Below are positions 48,502 to 57,377 of a stretch of 64,000 nucleotides of DNA, piece after piece. The translations under genes were made by a program, and so were the position numbers. The notes under the pieces were generated by a model, which did no database searches, was not told where the DNA came from, and saw only the letters and a list, made by a program, of their open reading frames with translations. Every line of letters starts with the position of its first letter. Position 1 is the stretch's first letter. Source of the stretch: Streptomyces agglomeratus (lineage in GTDB: Bacteria > Actinomycetota > Actinomycetes > Streptomycetales > Streptomycetaceae). Location: contig NZ_MEHJ01000001.1 in assembly GCF_001746415.1 (NCBI RefSeq), positions 7,322,501 to 7,386,500 on the forward strand, given 5' to 3'.

Positions 48502-49107
48502 ATGAGTCATCGCGCGTTTTCCGTAGAGGCCCTGTTGGTCGTGGACGTCCAGTCGGCGTTCGTCTCCGGTGCGGGGGCGGTGCCCGAGGCGGAGCGGCTC
48601 GTGGACCGGACGGCGGAGCTGATCGCACGTGCACGGAGGAGCGGGGCGCTCGTCGTCCATGTGCAGAACGACGGGCCGCCCGGAGCGGACGACGAGCCCC
48701 ACACCCCCGGTTGGGAGCTCCATCACTCCGTCGAGGCCGGTCCCACGGAGGTGGTGATCCGCAAGACCCACGACGACGGCTTCGAAGGCACGCCGCTGGG
48801 ACGCCTGTTGACCGACTCCGGGGTACGGTCGCTCGCCGTCTGCGGCATGATGTCTGAGATGTGCGTACAGGCCACGGCCCGTACAGCCCTGGCACGCGGG
48901 TACCGGGTCGTCCTGCCGCACGACGCCCACGCGACGCACGACATCCCGGCGGCGCCCGGGATCAGCGAGCGGATCCCGGCCGCCGCGGTCTCGCGGGTCG
49001 CCGAATGGGCCCTGGGCTCGGACGTCGAGATCACCGCCCACGCCGGGGACCTCACGTTCACGGCCCTGCCCGCGCGTCCTGCCGAACCCGCCGTACGGAC
49101 GGCATGA
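48502..49107 (+). CDS. Isochorismatase-family cysteine hydrolase
   Basis: A 201-residue hydrolase. The catalytic triad is visible: Asp in LLVVDVQSAF, Lys in VIRKTHDDGFEGT, Cys in GMMSEMCVQATA. The family cleaves isochorismate, nicotinamide or carbamoyl groups; the substrate cannot be told. Nothing resembling a ribosome binding site precedes ATG 48502, so a leaderless message is possible. It is convergent with helR. Confidence 0.85.
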   Translation: MSHRAFSVEALLVVDVQSAFVSGAGAVPEAERLVDRTAELIARARRSGALVVHVQNDGPPGADDEPHTPGWELHHSVEAGPTEVVIRKTHDDGFEGTPLGRLLTDSGVRSLAVCGMMSEMCVQATARTALARGYRVVLPHDAHATHDIPAAPGISERIPAAAVSRVAEWALGSDVEITAHAGDLTFTALPARPAEPAVRTA

Positions 49108-49183
49108 ACGTACGCCGGTGATGTCGCGGGCGGCCGGGAACGCCGACCACCGGCCAAGTGGCGGGCGTTCGTCCGGCTGTCCG

Positions 49184-51331
49184 TCAGGAGCTCGTGAGGA
49201 TGACGAGTCGCTGGGTCGCTCGGGTCATCGCCACATAGCGGTCGACCGCTCCCGCGATGCCCTCGCCGAACGATGCGGGGTCGATGAGGACGACCAGGTC
49301 GAACTCGAGCCCCTTCGACAGCTGCGGGGTCAGCGACCGGACGCGGGGCGTCGCCCGGAACGCGGGATCACCGATGACGCAGGCGATGCCGTCGGCATGC
49401 TCGGCGAGCCAGGTGCCGAGGACCGCGTCCAGATCCGAAACAGACCCGTGTACGACGGGAATGCCGCCGGCGCGGATCGAGGTCGGCACGTTGGCGTCCG
49501 GGAGCACGGCCCGGATGACCGGCTCGGCTTCCGCCATGACTTCTTCCGGCGTCCGGTAGTTGATGCTCAGCGAGGCCACGTCGATGCGGTCGAGTCCGAC
49601 CCGCTCGAGCCGTTCCCGCCACGACTCGGTGAAACCGTCCCTGGCCTGGGCACGGTCCCCGACGATGGTGAAGCTCCGGGACGGGCACCGGAGCAGCAGC
49701 ATCTGCCACTCCGCGTCGGTCAGTTCCTGGGCCTCGTCCACGACGATGTGGGCGAACGGGCCGGCCAGGGGCTCCGCGTCGGTGCCCGGCAGCGCCGTGT
49801 CGTCGACCAGGCTGTCGCGCAGATCCTGTCCGCGCAGCATCGTCACCGCACCCTCACCGTCGTCATCGGCCGCGAGCACGTTGTCGATGACGCCGGCCAT
49901 GCGCTCGCGTTCGGCGGCCACAGCGGCGTCGTGCCGGCGCTTGCGCAGCGACGCCTCCGGGTCGCCGAGCCGTTGCCGGGCCGCGTCCAGGAGCGGCAGG
50001 TCGGACACCGTCCAGGCCCCGGCGTCCGCGCGCCGCAGCTTCCGTACGTCGTCGGGGCTCAGCCAGGGAGCGCACATCCGCAGGTAGGCGGGTACCGACC
50101 AGAGATCTCCGACGAGGTCGGCCGCTTCGAGCAGCGGCCACGCGCGGTTGAGGGTCCCGGTCAGCTCCTCGTCGTGCAGCAGTGCCCTGCGGAACTGGTC
50201 GGCCGGGACATCACCGTCGTGCTTGTCCATCAGGATCGTGACCAGCTCGTCCCAGATCACGTCGCGCGCCTCGTTGTGCGGCGTACCCGGTCCCGGTGCT
50301 TCGAACGCCTCGGCCCAGTCGTCGGCGGTCAGCCGGACGTCGGACCAGGGTGTCGTGACCGTCATCCCCCGGGTGGGCGGCTCCTCGTAGTACCTGACCG
50401 CCGTCTCGATCGCCTTCACCATGTCCGCGGACGACTTCAGGAGGGCCACCTCCGGGTCGGTCTCGAGCGCTGCTGTGGCGCCCTCGGCGACGAGGTCCCG
50501 CAGGGTGCAGGTCTGCACGCCGTCCTCGCCGAGGCTGGGGAGGACGTCGGCGACGTAGGACAGGTAGGGCCGGCTCGGACCGACGAACAGCACACCGCCC
50601 TTGCGGTGGCCCAGGCGGGGGTCGGAGTAGAGGAGGTAGGCGGAGCGGTGCAGAGCGACGACGGTCTTTCCCGTACCGGGACCGCCGTCGACGACGAGAG
50701 CGCCACGGGATCCCGCGCGGATGATGGCGTCCTGGTCGGCCTGGATCGTGCCGAGCACGTCTCGCATCCGGGCCGACCGGTTGCTGCCCAGGCTGGCGAT
50801 GAAGGCGGACTGGTCGTCGAGCGCGGCGTGCCCGGCGAACCCGTCCGAGGTGAAGACCTCGTCCCAGTAGTCGCTGATCCGCCCTCGGGTCCAGCGGTAT
50901 CTGCGGCGGCTGGCCAGCCCCATCGGGTTGGCGTGGGTGGCTCCGAAGAACGGTTCGGCCGCGGGGGAGCGCCAGTCGAGCAGCAGTCGGCGGCCCTCGC
51001 TGTCCGTAAGGCCGAGCCGTCCGACGTACACGGGCTCGGGGTCGTCCGCGCCGACCATGTGTCCGAGGCACAGATCCAGACCGAAGCGGCGCAGTGCGCG
51101 CAGGCGAGCGGTCAGCCGGTGGATCTCCAAGTCCCGCTCCATCGCCTCCCGGCCTATGCCGCCGGGCGCCCTGCGCTCGGCATCGAGGCGGTCGGACAGT
51201 TCGGCGATCGCCTGCTCCAGGCTCTGCGCGATGGCCGCGAAGTGCTGCTCGTCACCGGCGATCAGCGCCGGATCGGCCTTGGGGGAGAGGTGGCCCGGAA
51301 GTTCGAACGCGCTGGTGGTGAGGGGGGTCAT
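49184..51331 (-). CDS. helR: HelR, RNA polymerase-recycling HelD-type ATPase
   Basis: A 715-residue superfamily 1 motor protein. Walker A is DGGPGTGKTVVALHRSAYLL, Walker B IVVDEAQELTD, motif III VGDRAQAR, motif V SKGLEFDLVVL and motif VI RYVAMTRATQRL. The N-terminal coiled coil (about 25-90) enters the RNA polymerase channel in HelD proteins. HelR is known to displace rifamycins from polymerase and give tolerance. ATG 51331 has GGAAC upstream. It lies 157 nt after the rifamycin glycosyltransferase gene on the same strand, so both likely answer to the palindrome at 52788-52808. Confidence 0.87.
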   Translation of the reverse strand: MTPLTTSAFELPGHLSPKADPALIAGDEQHFAAIAQSLEQAIAELSDRLDAERRAPGGIGREAMERDLEIHRLTARLRALRRFGLDLCLGHMVGADDPEPVYVGRLGLTDSEGRRLLLDWRSPAAEPFFGATHANPMGLASRRRYRWTRGRISDYWDEVFTSDGFAGHAALDDQSAFIASLGSNRSARMRDVLGTIQADQDAIIRAGSRGALVVDGGPGTGKTVVALHRSAYLLYSDPRLGHRKGGVLFVGPSRPYLSYVADVLPSLGEDGVQTCTLRDLVAEGATAALETDPEVALLKSSADMVKAIETAVRYYEEPPTRGMTVTTPWSDVRLTADDWAEAFEAPGPGTPHNEARDVIWDELVTILMDKHDGDVPADQFRRALLHDEELTGTLNRAWPLLEAADLVGDLWSVPAYLRMCAPWLSPDDVRKLRRADAGAWTVSDLPLLDAARQRLGDPEASLRKRRHDAAVAAERERMAGVIDNVLAADDDGEGAVTMLRGQDLRDSLVDDTALPGTDAEPLAGPFAHIVVDEAQELTDAEWQMLLLRCPSRSFTIVGDRAQARDGFTESWRERLERVGLDRIDVASLSINYRTPEEVMAEAEPVIRAVLPDANVPTSIRAGGIPVVHGSVSDLDAVLGTWLAEHADGIACVIGDPAFRATPRVRSLTPQLSKGLEFDLVVLIDPASFGEGIAGAVDRYVAMTRATQRLVILTSS

Positions 51332-51488
51332 CGCATCAGTTCCGATCTGGGTTCGCGTGCGGCAGTGACGACGCGGCAAGGCGTCTTGACCTGGGTGACG
51401 AAGAGGGCGGCCACGACGGGCAACGTCTCGCCTGCCGGGGACCCCGTTGATCCTGGGGGCCTGGGCTCTGCTCGTGATGTCGCGTGAT

Positions 51489-52730
51489 TCACGCGGACAC
51501 CGGCGGCCTTTCCCGGCCGATCGTGTCGAGCAGCAGCTTCGCGGCCACTGTCGTCCCGTCGGTGCGGATGGTGGCGGCCACGGCCCTCGCCCGGTCGCGG
51601 GTCTCGGGGGTCAGGGTGGTGCGGAGCGCGGCGGACAGGGACTCTGCGGTCGGGGCGGGACCGTCGTGTGCTGTGCCGATGCCCAGCTCGGCCACCCGGC
51701 CGGCCCAGTACGGCTGGTCCACCATCTGGGGTACGACCACCTGGGGAGCGCCGGCCCGGGCGGCTGTCGTCGTGGTGCCCGCGCCGCCGTGGTGCACGAC
51801 GGCGGCCACCCGTGGGAACAGTGCCTGGTGGTTGACCTCGCCGATGGCGAAGCAGTCGTCCTCGTCGTCGATCAGGGCCAGGCCAGCCCAGCCGTGGGAG
51901 ACGAGTGCGCGTCGGCCCTGGGCGCGGATCGCCTCGATGGCGGCCCGGGCGGCGTCCTTCGATGCCCTCATGGGCATGCTGCCGAAGCCCACGTACACGG
52001 GTGGTGCGCCGGCATCCAGGAACGCCACCAGCTCGGCCGGCAGCGGGCGTTCGTCCGGCAGGACCCACGCGCCGGTCTGTACGACGTCGAGGTCCGCCGG
52101 CTTCCGCCAAGGGCCCAGGGCCGGGTCGGCCGCCAGCCACGGCTGGTCGGTGAAGACGTAGTCGCGGACGTTGTCCACCGGGGGCATGCCGATCGACGCC
52201 CGGTGCGCGTTGAGCCCCGGTCCGAACAGTTCCTGCACGCTGTGGGCGTTCAGGTCCCACAGCGCACCGTTGTCGGTCACGTCCGTCGGGAGCGGGCGGC
52301 CCGGCAGCGGGTGCGGCGGGTGGTGCGGCGACGGGAGCATGGTGGGAAAGTAGGTCAGGTACGTGTAAGGGATGCCCAGTTGGTCGGCCACCGACCGTGC
52401 GGCGGCCGCGGCCGGTATCAAGCCGGTCGCCACCAGCGCGTCACATCCCGCGGCCGCCGCGGCGACCGCGTCGAACTGAGCGGTGATCAGCGCGGCGGCG
52501 CGCTGGGGCAGGCTCTCCACCGTCGGCGCCGTCGCCCCGGCCACCATCGCGCGCAGCGGCTGGCCGACTGGCACCAGCTCCACGCCGACACCCGCCAGCA
52601 GCTCCGCGAATTCCTTGTCCGGCGGCGCGCACACCCGTACCTCGGCGCCCAGCTCGCGCAGCCGCACCGCGAGTCCCACCATCGGTTCGACGTCTCCGCG
52701 CGATCCGTACGTCGACAACAACACACGCAT
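51489..52730 (-). CDS. rgt: Rifamycin glycosyltransferase-like GT1 enzyme (Rgt)
   Basis: A 413-residue macrolide-type glycosyltransferase. MRVLLSTYGSRGDVEPMVGLAVRLRELG is the acceptor-side start. VYVGFGSMPMR and VVHHGGAGTTTTAARAGAPQVVVPQMVDQPYWAGRV form the UDP-sugar site. Rgt enzymes inactivate rifampin by adding a sugar to an ansa-bridge hydroxyl. The assignment to Rgt, rather than a general macrolide transferase, rests on the overall match, the palindrome upstream and the neighbouring helR. ATG 52730 is used; another lies five codons earlier. Confidence 0.78.
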   Translation of the reverse strand: MRVLLSTYGSRGDVEPMVGLAVRLRELGAEVRVCAPPDKEFAELLAGVGVELVPVGQPLRAMVAGATAPTVESLPQRAAALITAQFDAVAAAAAGCDALVATGLIPAAAAARSVADQLGIPYTYLTYFPTMLPSPHHPPHPLPGRPLPTDVTDNGALWDLNAHSVQELFGPGLNAHRASIGMPPVDNVRDYVFTDQPWLAADPALGPWRKPADLDVVQTGAWVLPDERPLPAELVAFLDAGAPPVYVGFGSMPMRASKDAARAAIEAIRAQGRRALVSHGWAGLALIDDEDDCFAIGEVNHQALFPRVAAVVHHGGAGTTTTAARAGAPQVVVPQMVDQPYWAGRVAELGIGTAHDGPAPTAESLSAALRTTLTPETRDRARAVAATIRTDGTTVAAKLLLDTIGRERPPVSA

Positions 52731-52787
52731 TTCGTGAACTCTCATTCCGCAGTATCTGGCCGAGGTCGACGATTCTGCGGCACGACC

Positions 52788-52808
52788 GGGGCCTTGCCGC
52801 AAGGCCCC
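52788..52808. promoter_or_regulatory. Rifamycin-associated element (RAE)-like palindrome
   Basis: Perfect 10-1-10 inverted repeat: arms GGGGCCTTGC and GCAAGGCCCC around one C, 58 bp upstream of the rgt ATG. It has the form and place of the RAE found before rifamycin-inactivating genes and helR in actinomycetes, which mediates induction by rifamycins. Confidence 0.78.
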
Positions 52809-53005
52809 CTGTGCGCTATAAGTTAAGAGTGGCAAGGAGTGAGTATTCCTCTTGCCGGTGATGTCCGCGTCAGACGGACAACCTTCTTGAGCAGCTACAG
52901 CGCGCCAGGTACGGCGGGAACGCGAAGCTCTTTACCCTCCTTTTCCCCTGGTCCCCATGTGGTGGAGCGGGAGCCCGAGTGCGGACATGGCTCCCGCTTC
53001 TGGAC

Positions 53006-54372
53006 TCATGCCGCTGTCCGGCCTGCTCCGCTGCGGGGGTTCGCGGTCATCAGCAGCGTGCTGGGACGCACGGTGGCCCGGGCAACGGGCCGGACCACCT
53101 GTCGGTCCGACAGTTCGAGCCGCCACTGCCTGGCAATCGTCGCGACCGCCGTAGTCAGCTCGGTCAGGGCGAAATGGTCACCGTCGCACTTGTGCTTACC
53201 GGCACCGAACGGGACCCAGGCACCCTCGGGGAGAGCCGCGGCCTGCCCCTCGTCCAGCCACCGGTCCGGATCGAAGCGCAACGGATCGGGGAAAATGGCG
53301 GGGTCCCGGTGCATGGCGTGCTGACAGTACGCCAGCTCGCGGCGGGGATCTCCCAGTCGCCCAGGCGCGTGGGGGTGAGGGTGCGGCGCGTGACAAGCCA
53401 TCCGGTGTGGTGCAGGCGGAGTGTCTCCGTGATGACATTGCGCAGGAAGGGGGGCCTGCCGACGTCCTCGAAGGCCACAGGGCGATCCGCGAGTACCTGT
53501 TCCAGCTCGCTGTGCAGCCGCTCCTCGATGCCGGGGTCGCGCGCGAGTTCGTACAGAATCCAGCTGAGGACCGAGGCTGTGGTTTCCGTACCGGCGACCG
53601 CGAGTGTCAGGATCTCGGAGCAGATCCGGTGACGCGACATCAGTTCACCTGTCTCCTCGTCCCGGGCGTGCAAGAGCGCCGAGAGCATGGCCCCCGTGTC
53701 GTGTCCCGACGCCTGCAGGCCGTCCACCGCGTCACCGATGATCGCGCGGACCGCGGCTCGGGACTCGTTGAAGCGCCGGTTCGCGGGCAGTGGCAGTTGC
53801 TCCACCCAGTCGGGCAGCATGACGCGTGTCCCGACGCCGTTCATCACGATGGACAGGTCGCGCCGCAGTTGATGAAAGGCCCGTTCGTCGAGGCTTGAGG
53901 AGAACACTGTCGCCACGAGCATGTCGAGGGACAGCTTCACCATCGCCTCGCGTACGTCCACGACTTGCCCCGGTTTCCAGTCCGCGACGGTACTGGTCAC
54001 CTGTTCGCGCATGAGATCGACGTACCGGGCGATCTCCGCATGACGGAAGGCGGGCTGCAACTGGCGTCGCGCACGGACGTGTGCGGTGCCGGCGGCGGTG
54101 ACGACGCTGTCGCCGCCGAGAACCTGGCCCATTTTTTCGAAGAGCCGGCCCTTGTCCAGGTTTGGTGCGAGGTCCACCAGCATCGTGCGGATCAGGTCGG
54201 GGCGGTTGACGACGATCGTCGGTTGCCCTGGCTGTAGGTAAATCCTGACCAGGGGTCCGTAGTCGCGCAGGGAGGCGATGAAGCGCAGGTTGTCGCGCAT
54301 GAGGGGGACGGCGTGGCCCAGAAGGGGGAGAGCACCGGTGGCCGTGGGTATAGGTGGCGCAGTATTGATCAT
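53006..54372 (-). pseudogene. Cytochrome P450, broken by a one-base deletion
   Basis: The first frame (54372 to about 53341) encodes 340 good P450 residues: the I-helix LAVAGTETTASVLSW, the ExxR motif ETLRLH and GDWEIPA. The frame is then lost. The next frame (to 53006) continues with ELAYCQHAMHRDPAIFPDPLRFDPDRW and the haem loop FGAGKHKCDG. Adding one G near 53340 would restore IPAGELAY and a protein of about 455 residues. Either a true frameshift or a sequencing error is possible. It resembles terpene-oxidising CYPs such as PtlI. It precedes rgt on the same strand by 275 bp. Confidence 0.85.
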
Positions 54373-54599
54373 GGTCGCATCATTTCCCCTCCACGCGCGG
54401 GCGCAATCGCCGCCCGGGGTGAGGTGGCGTCAGAGCCCTGGCGCCGCACCGGCCTCTGGTTCACGCCAAGGCGTTTCGCGGATCGCGCGGCCCTTGTCGC
54501 GGCATGGTGTGGAAGAGTTGTGGTAGCGAGTTGTGGTTGTCGCATGGATGTCACCCACAGTTGCCCGTGGTGTGGAAGGGTCCGGTCACCGTCGTGATC

Positions 54600-54618
54600 G
54601 CCCGCCGCTGTGGCGGGC
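54600..54618 (+). promoter_or_regulatory. 5'-leader hairpin of the endonuclease gene
   Basis: Arms GCCCGCC (54600-54606) and GGCGGGC (54612-54618) with loop GCTGT end 23 nt before the endonuclease ATG and just before its binding site. It could be a terminator reading in from the left or a leader structure. Confidence 0.4.
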
Positions 54619-54641
54619 GCCCGTGAGAGGACACCATCCCC

Positions 54642-55469
54642 ATGTCCCGTCGTAACAAACTGAGATGGGCCGCCGCCCTGGTCGCGACCGCGTCCATAGG
54701 CATGGTCACCGTAACCCCCACCCAGGCCCGCCCCGCCGCTGCGCCTGCTGACAGCGCCGCAACCGCAGCGGTGGCGGCGTCGGACCCGAGCACGTACTAC
54801 GCGGCGGCGGCCGGCAAGACCGGTGCCGCGCTGAAGAGCAGCCTGCACACGATCATCAGCACACAGTCCACGGTGTCGTACGACCAGGTGTGGACGGCCC
54901 TGAAGAACACCGACCAGGACCCGGCGAACACCGCCAACGTGATCGAGCTGTACACCGGCAAGTCCATCGCCAAGACGCGCAACGGCGGCAACACCGGCGA
55001 CTGGAACCGTGAGCACGTATGGGCCAAGTCCCACGGCGACTTCGGAACCTCCACCGGGCCGGGCACCGACCTGCACCACCTGCGGCCTGAAGACGTTACC
55101 GTCAACAGCATCCGTGGCAACAAGGACTTCGACAACGGCGGCACCGCCGTTTCCGGCGCGGCGGGCAACTACACCGACGCCGACAGCTTTGAGCCGCGCA
55201 GCGCCGTCAAGGGCGACGTGGCCCGCATGATCCTCTACATGGCCGTCCGTTACGACGGCGGAGACGGCTTCGCGGACCTCGAACCCAACGACCGGGTCAG
55301 CAACGGCTCGCTTCCCGCGATCGGCCGCCTCAGCGTCCTGAAGCAGTGGTCTCTCCAGGACCCGCCGGACACCTTCGAGAAGCGCCGCAACGAGATCATC
55401 TACAGCACGTACCAGCGCAACCGGAACCCGTTCATCGACCACCCCGAATGGGTCGAATCGATCTGGTAG
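54642..55469 (+). CDS. Secreted EndA/NucM-type endonuclease
   Basis: A 275-residue extracellular nuclease. A signal peptide (about 1-30, ending TQARPA) is followed by a helical spacer and the endonuclease I domain. Residues about 105-150 hold DWNREHVWAKSHGDFG and TDLHHLRPEDVTVNSIRGNKDF, the beta-beta-alpha-metal site with catalytic His in REHVW. VARMILYMAVRYDGGDG follows. Such enzymes degrade DNA for nutrients or during development. ATG 54642 follows GAGAGGACACC. Confidence 0.88.
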   Translation: MSRRNKLRWAAALVATASIGMVTVTPTQARPAAAPADSAATAAVAASDPSTYYAAAAGKTGAALKSSLHTIISTQSTVSYDQVWTALKNTDQDPANTANVIELYTGKSIAKTRNGGNTGDWNREHVWAKSHGDFGTSTGPGTDLHHLRPEDVTVNSIRGNKDFDNGGTAVSGAAGNYTDADSFEPRSAVKGDVARMILYMAVRYDGGDGFADLEPNDRVSNGSLPAIGRLSVLKQWSLQDPPDTFEKRRNEIIYSTYQRNRNPFIDHPEWVESIW

Positions 55470-55906
55470 AGCCGGCTGCGCGAACCATGTCACGACCGGG
55501 GTGGTGGCCTTCGTGCCGCTGCCCCCGGTCGCTGGTGCGCCGCCCGCCCCGTGCGGGCCCTGGGCGCCGTCCCCTCCATCCCTCGCGGTGGTCCCGGTGG
55601 TGCCGGTCGAGGGTTCCACAAGGACCGGAGAGGGGCGTTTCGCTGCCGGGTGGACGCATCTGCGAGTACCGCGCGTATGAGCGGGAAGGTGCGATCTACG
55701 ACGAAAAGGGCAACGTGGTGAGGCGGAGGCAGGAGGTCGAGGGTCATGAGCCGCTCAGGGCGGGCAGCGCACGGTATGCGGGTGAGTGCCCAAGGACCCG
55801 GTCCGGCTGATCCCGGCCCACACATTCTTGTTCCCGGTGGGATCATCGGGGCAGCGCACGCGGCAGGCGGCCGTCAGTCATGGCCAGCCGAGGAAAGGCG
55901 ACCGAC
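55470..55906. other. 437-bp stretch without a supported gene
   Basis: A plus-strand frame ending at 55810 reads RICEYRAYEREGAIYDEKGN, which looks protein-like, but it has no usable start codon and no known match, so it may be a gene remnant. The left half is a GC-rich tract with CGCCCGCCCCGTGCGGGCCC-type partial symmetry. The right end carries the binding site of the next gene. Confidence 0.4.
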
Positions 55907-56257
55907 ATGACCACCTCATGGAACACGCGGCAGGACGAGGACCCGCTCGTCGGCGTACGGACGTACGCCGACATCGACCTGGCCCTCAAGGGGCACCGGG
56001 GGACGGGTGGGGTTCCGCAGTTCGCTGCCGGAGCGGAAGCCGCCTACGCATGGGCCATGGGCCGCAGCGGCCGCTCGCCGGTCACCGGCACGGACGACGC
56101 GGAGCACATTCCGGAGCTGTCGCTGCTGACCGCCGAAGTGGACGCGTCGGTGGTCCGGTTGGACGACCCCACCCTCGAAGCCGGCACGCGTGACTTCGTC
56201 CGCGGGGTGCACGACGCTCTGGCCTGGATCTGCGGGTACAGCGACCAGCCCGCCTGA
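55907..56257 (+). CDS. Hypothetical protein (116 residues)
   Basis: A small acidic cytosolic protein that I do not recognise. GAGGAAAGG sits 9 nt before ATG 55907, an excellent site. The sequence is alpha-rich, with TYADIDLALKGHRG near the start and FVRGVHDALAWICGYSD at the end. Codon use is like the neighbours. No operon partner is apparent. Confidence 0.6.
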   Translation: MTTSWNTRQDEDPLVGVRTYADIDLALKGHRGTGGVPQFAAGAEAAYAWAMGRSGRSPVTGTDDAEHIPELSLLTAEVDASVVRLDDPTLEAGTRDFVRGVHDALAWICGYSDQPA

Positions 56258-56331
56258 ACCGCGCGTGCGCAGCGGCAGCCGCAAGGGGGGCCGGGTTCAA
56301 TCGGCGCAATCGGGCCCACCGGTTCAAGCGA

Positions 56332-56610
56332 TCACTCCAGCGCGACGGTCAGCAGGGCCGAAGCGACCATGACGGACGCCACGACCAGCATGATCAGCCT
56401 GGTCCGTTCCCCGATCGCGGCGAAGGTTCGCAGACTGTTCCGGCCCGGCGGACGCGTAAGCGTCTTCCCTGCCTGCCGGGGCTGGTCGTCGACGTCCAGC
56501 AGGAGCCGGCACCAGCGACAAGCCTGGGCCGCGTGCGCGTCATCGAGCCAGTACGAACCCGCGAGCTGTGCGTAGGGGACCGACCGAGGCGTGTCATTGG
56601 AAGCGTCCAT
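56332..56610 (-). CDS. Small tail-anchored membrane protein (hypothetical)
   Basis: A 92-residue protein with one C-terminal membrane helix (RLIMLVVASVMVASALLTVAL). The soluble part has DDAHAAQACRWCRLLLDVDD, with a Cys-x2-Cys pair. No strong ribosome site precedes ATG 56610; a GTG three codons upstream is possible. Function unknown. Confidence 0.5.
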   Translation of the reverse strand: MDASNDTPRSVPYAQLAGSYWLDDAHAAQACRWCRLLLDVDDQPRQAGKTLTRPPGRNSLRTFAAIGERTRLIMLVVASVMVASALLTVALE

Positions 56611-57071
56611 GTGGACCACAACGACGGAGCAGGCGGGGGAGAACGCCCGGTGTCACAGCCGCAATGGCCCCGTCATCCACCCGTTAGGCGACTGTGCCCT
56701 ACGAGCCGGGGAGGTCGGCGGCGACCGGCGCGGTGGCCACGTGGGCGGCGCCGGTGCATATCTCTATGCGCCCCCGGCGCACTTCTTCCTTCCCGGCCCG
56801 GCCACCGGTCGCGGTTCGGGTGTGCGACGTAGGTTGATGGCGGGTTCGCGGTCGCCGGTCGCCCGCCGCCGGCCGCTGATCCGGCGGCGATGACGGCGGT
56901 TCACCGGCTCCACAGGCCGGGCACGCGTGCGGGACCGGTCGCAGGAGGCGCGGCAAGTTACCTCAGCCGCATGAAGAACCGATACATCATTTGAGCGGAA
57001 CACGCCTTTGCGTGACAGAAACCACCCATATGCCGCGCATCCTGCCTAATGCTTATGCAGTTGGGTGGAAT
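56611..57071. other. 461-bp stretch without a supported gene
   Basis: Short frames on both strands lack start signals and protein-like composition. The right 90 bases (56980-57071) are clearly AT-richer than the surroundings and probably hold the promoter of the next genes; TTGCGT at about 57006 and TATGCC near 57029 are possible hexamers. Confidence 0.4.
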
Positions 57072-57377
57072 ATGATAAAAATTATGCGGGTCGGCATGCC
57101 CGCGCGCCGCTCGCTCACTTCCGGGGGCAATAGCGCGGCCTTCGCCGTTCGTATGGGGGAGTGGGTTTTCACACCGGCCTCCGGTCACTCCGCCCGGGAA
57201 GCGGGCGCGACCTTGCGCGACGACGACCGATGGATCGACCTGCGGTATTCGGCCCCGCTTCTTGAAGACCTGCTGGCGGAACTGCGAAGCATCGAGGCGG
57301 ATTTCGTCGCCCGGTCGAGCAGCGCTGAAGTGTCCGACTGGCCCGGTGTTCAGTCGGCCGGGCAGCCTCATGCATGA
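57072..57377 (+). CDS. Hypothetical protein (101 residues)
   Basis: A small protein whose second half (AGATLRDDDRWIDLRYSAPLLEDLLAELRSIEADFV) is plainly protein-like. GGGTGGA lies just before ATG 57072. Its last 8 nt overlap the start of the DUF2637 gene in another frame, which suggests coupled translation and supports both genes. I do not recognise a family. Confidence 0.5.
   Translation: MIKIMRVGMPARRSLTSGGNSAAFAVRMGEWVFTPASGHSAREAGATLRDDDRWIDLRYSAPLLEDLLAELRSIEADFVARSSSAEVSDWPGVQSAGQPHA

Noticed and set aside
55640..55810. Gene ending at 55810 with EYRAYEREGAIYDEKGN
   Set aside because: No in-frame start codon and no recognised family; noted only as a possible remnant.
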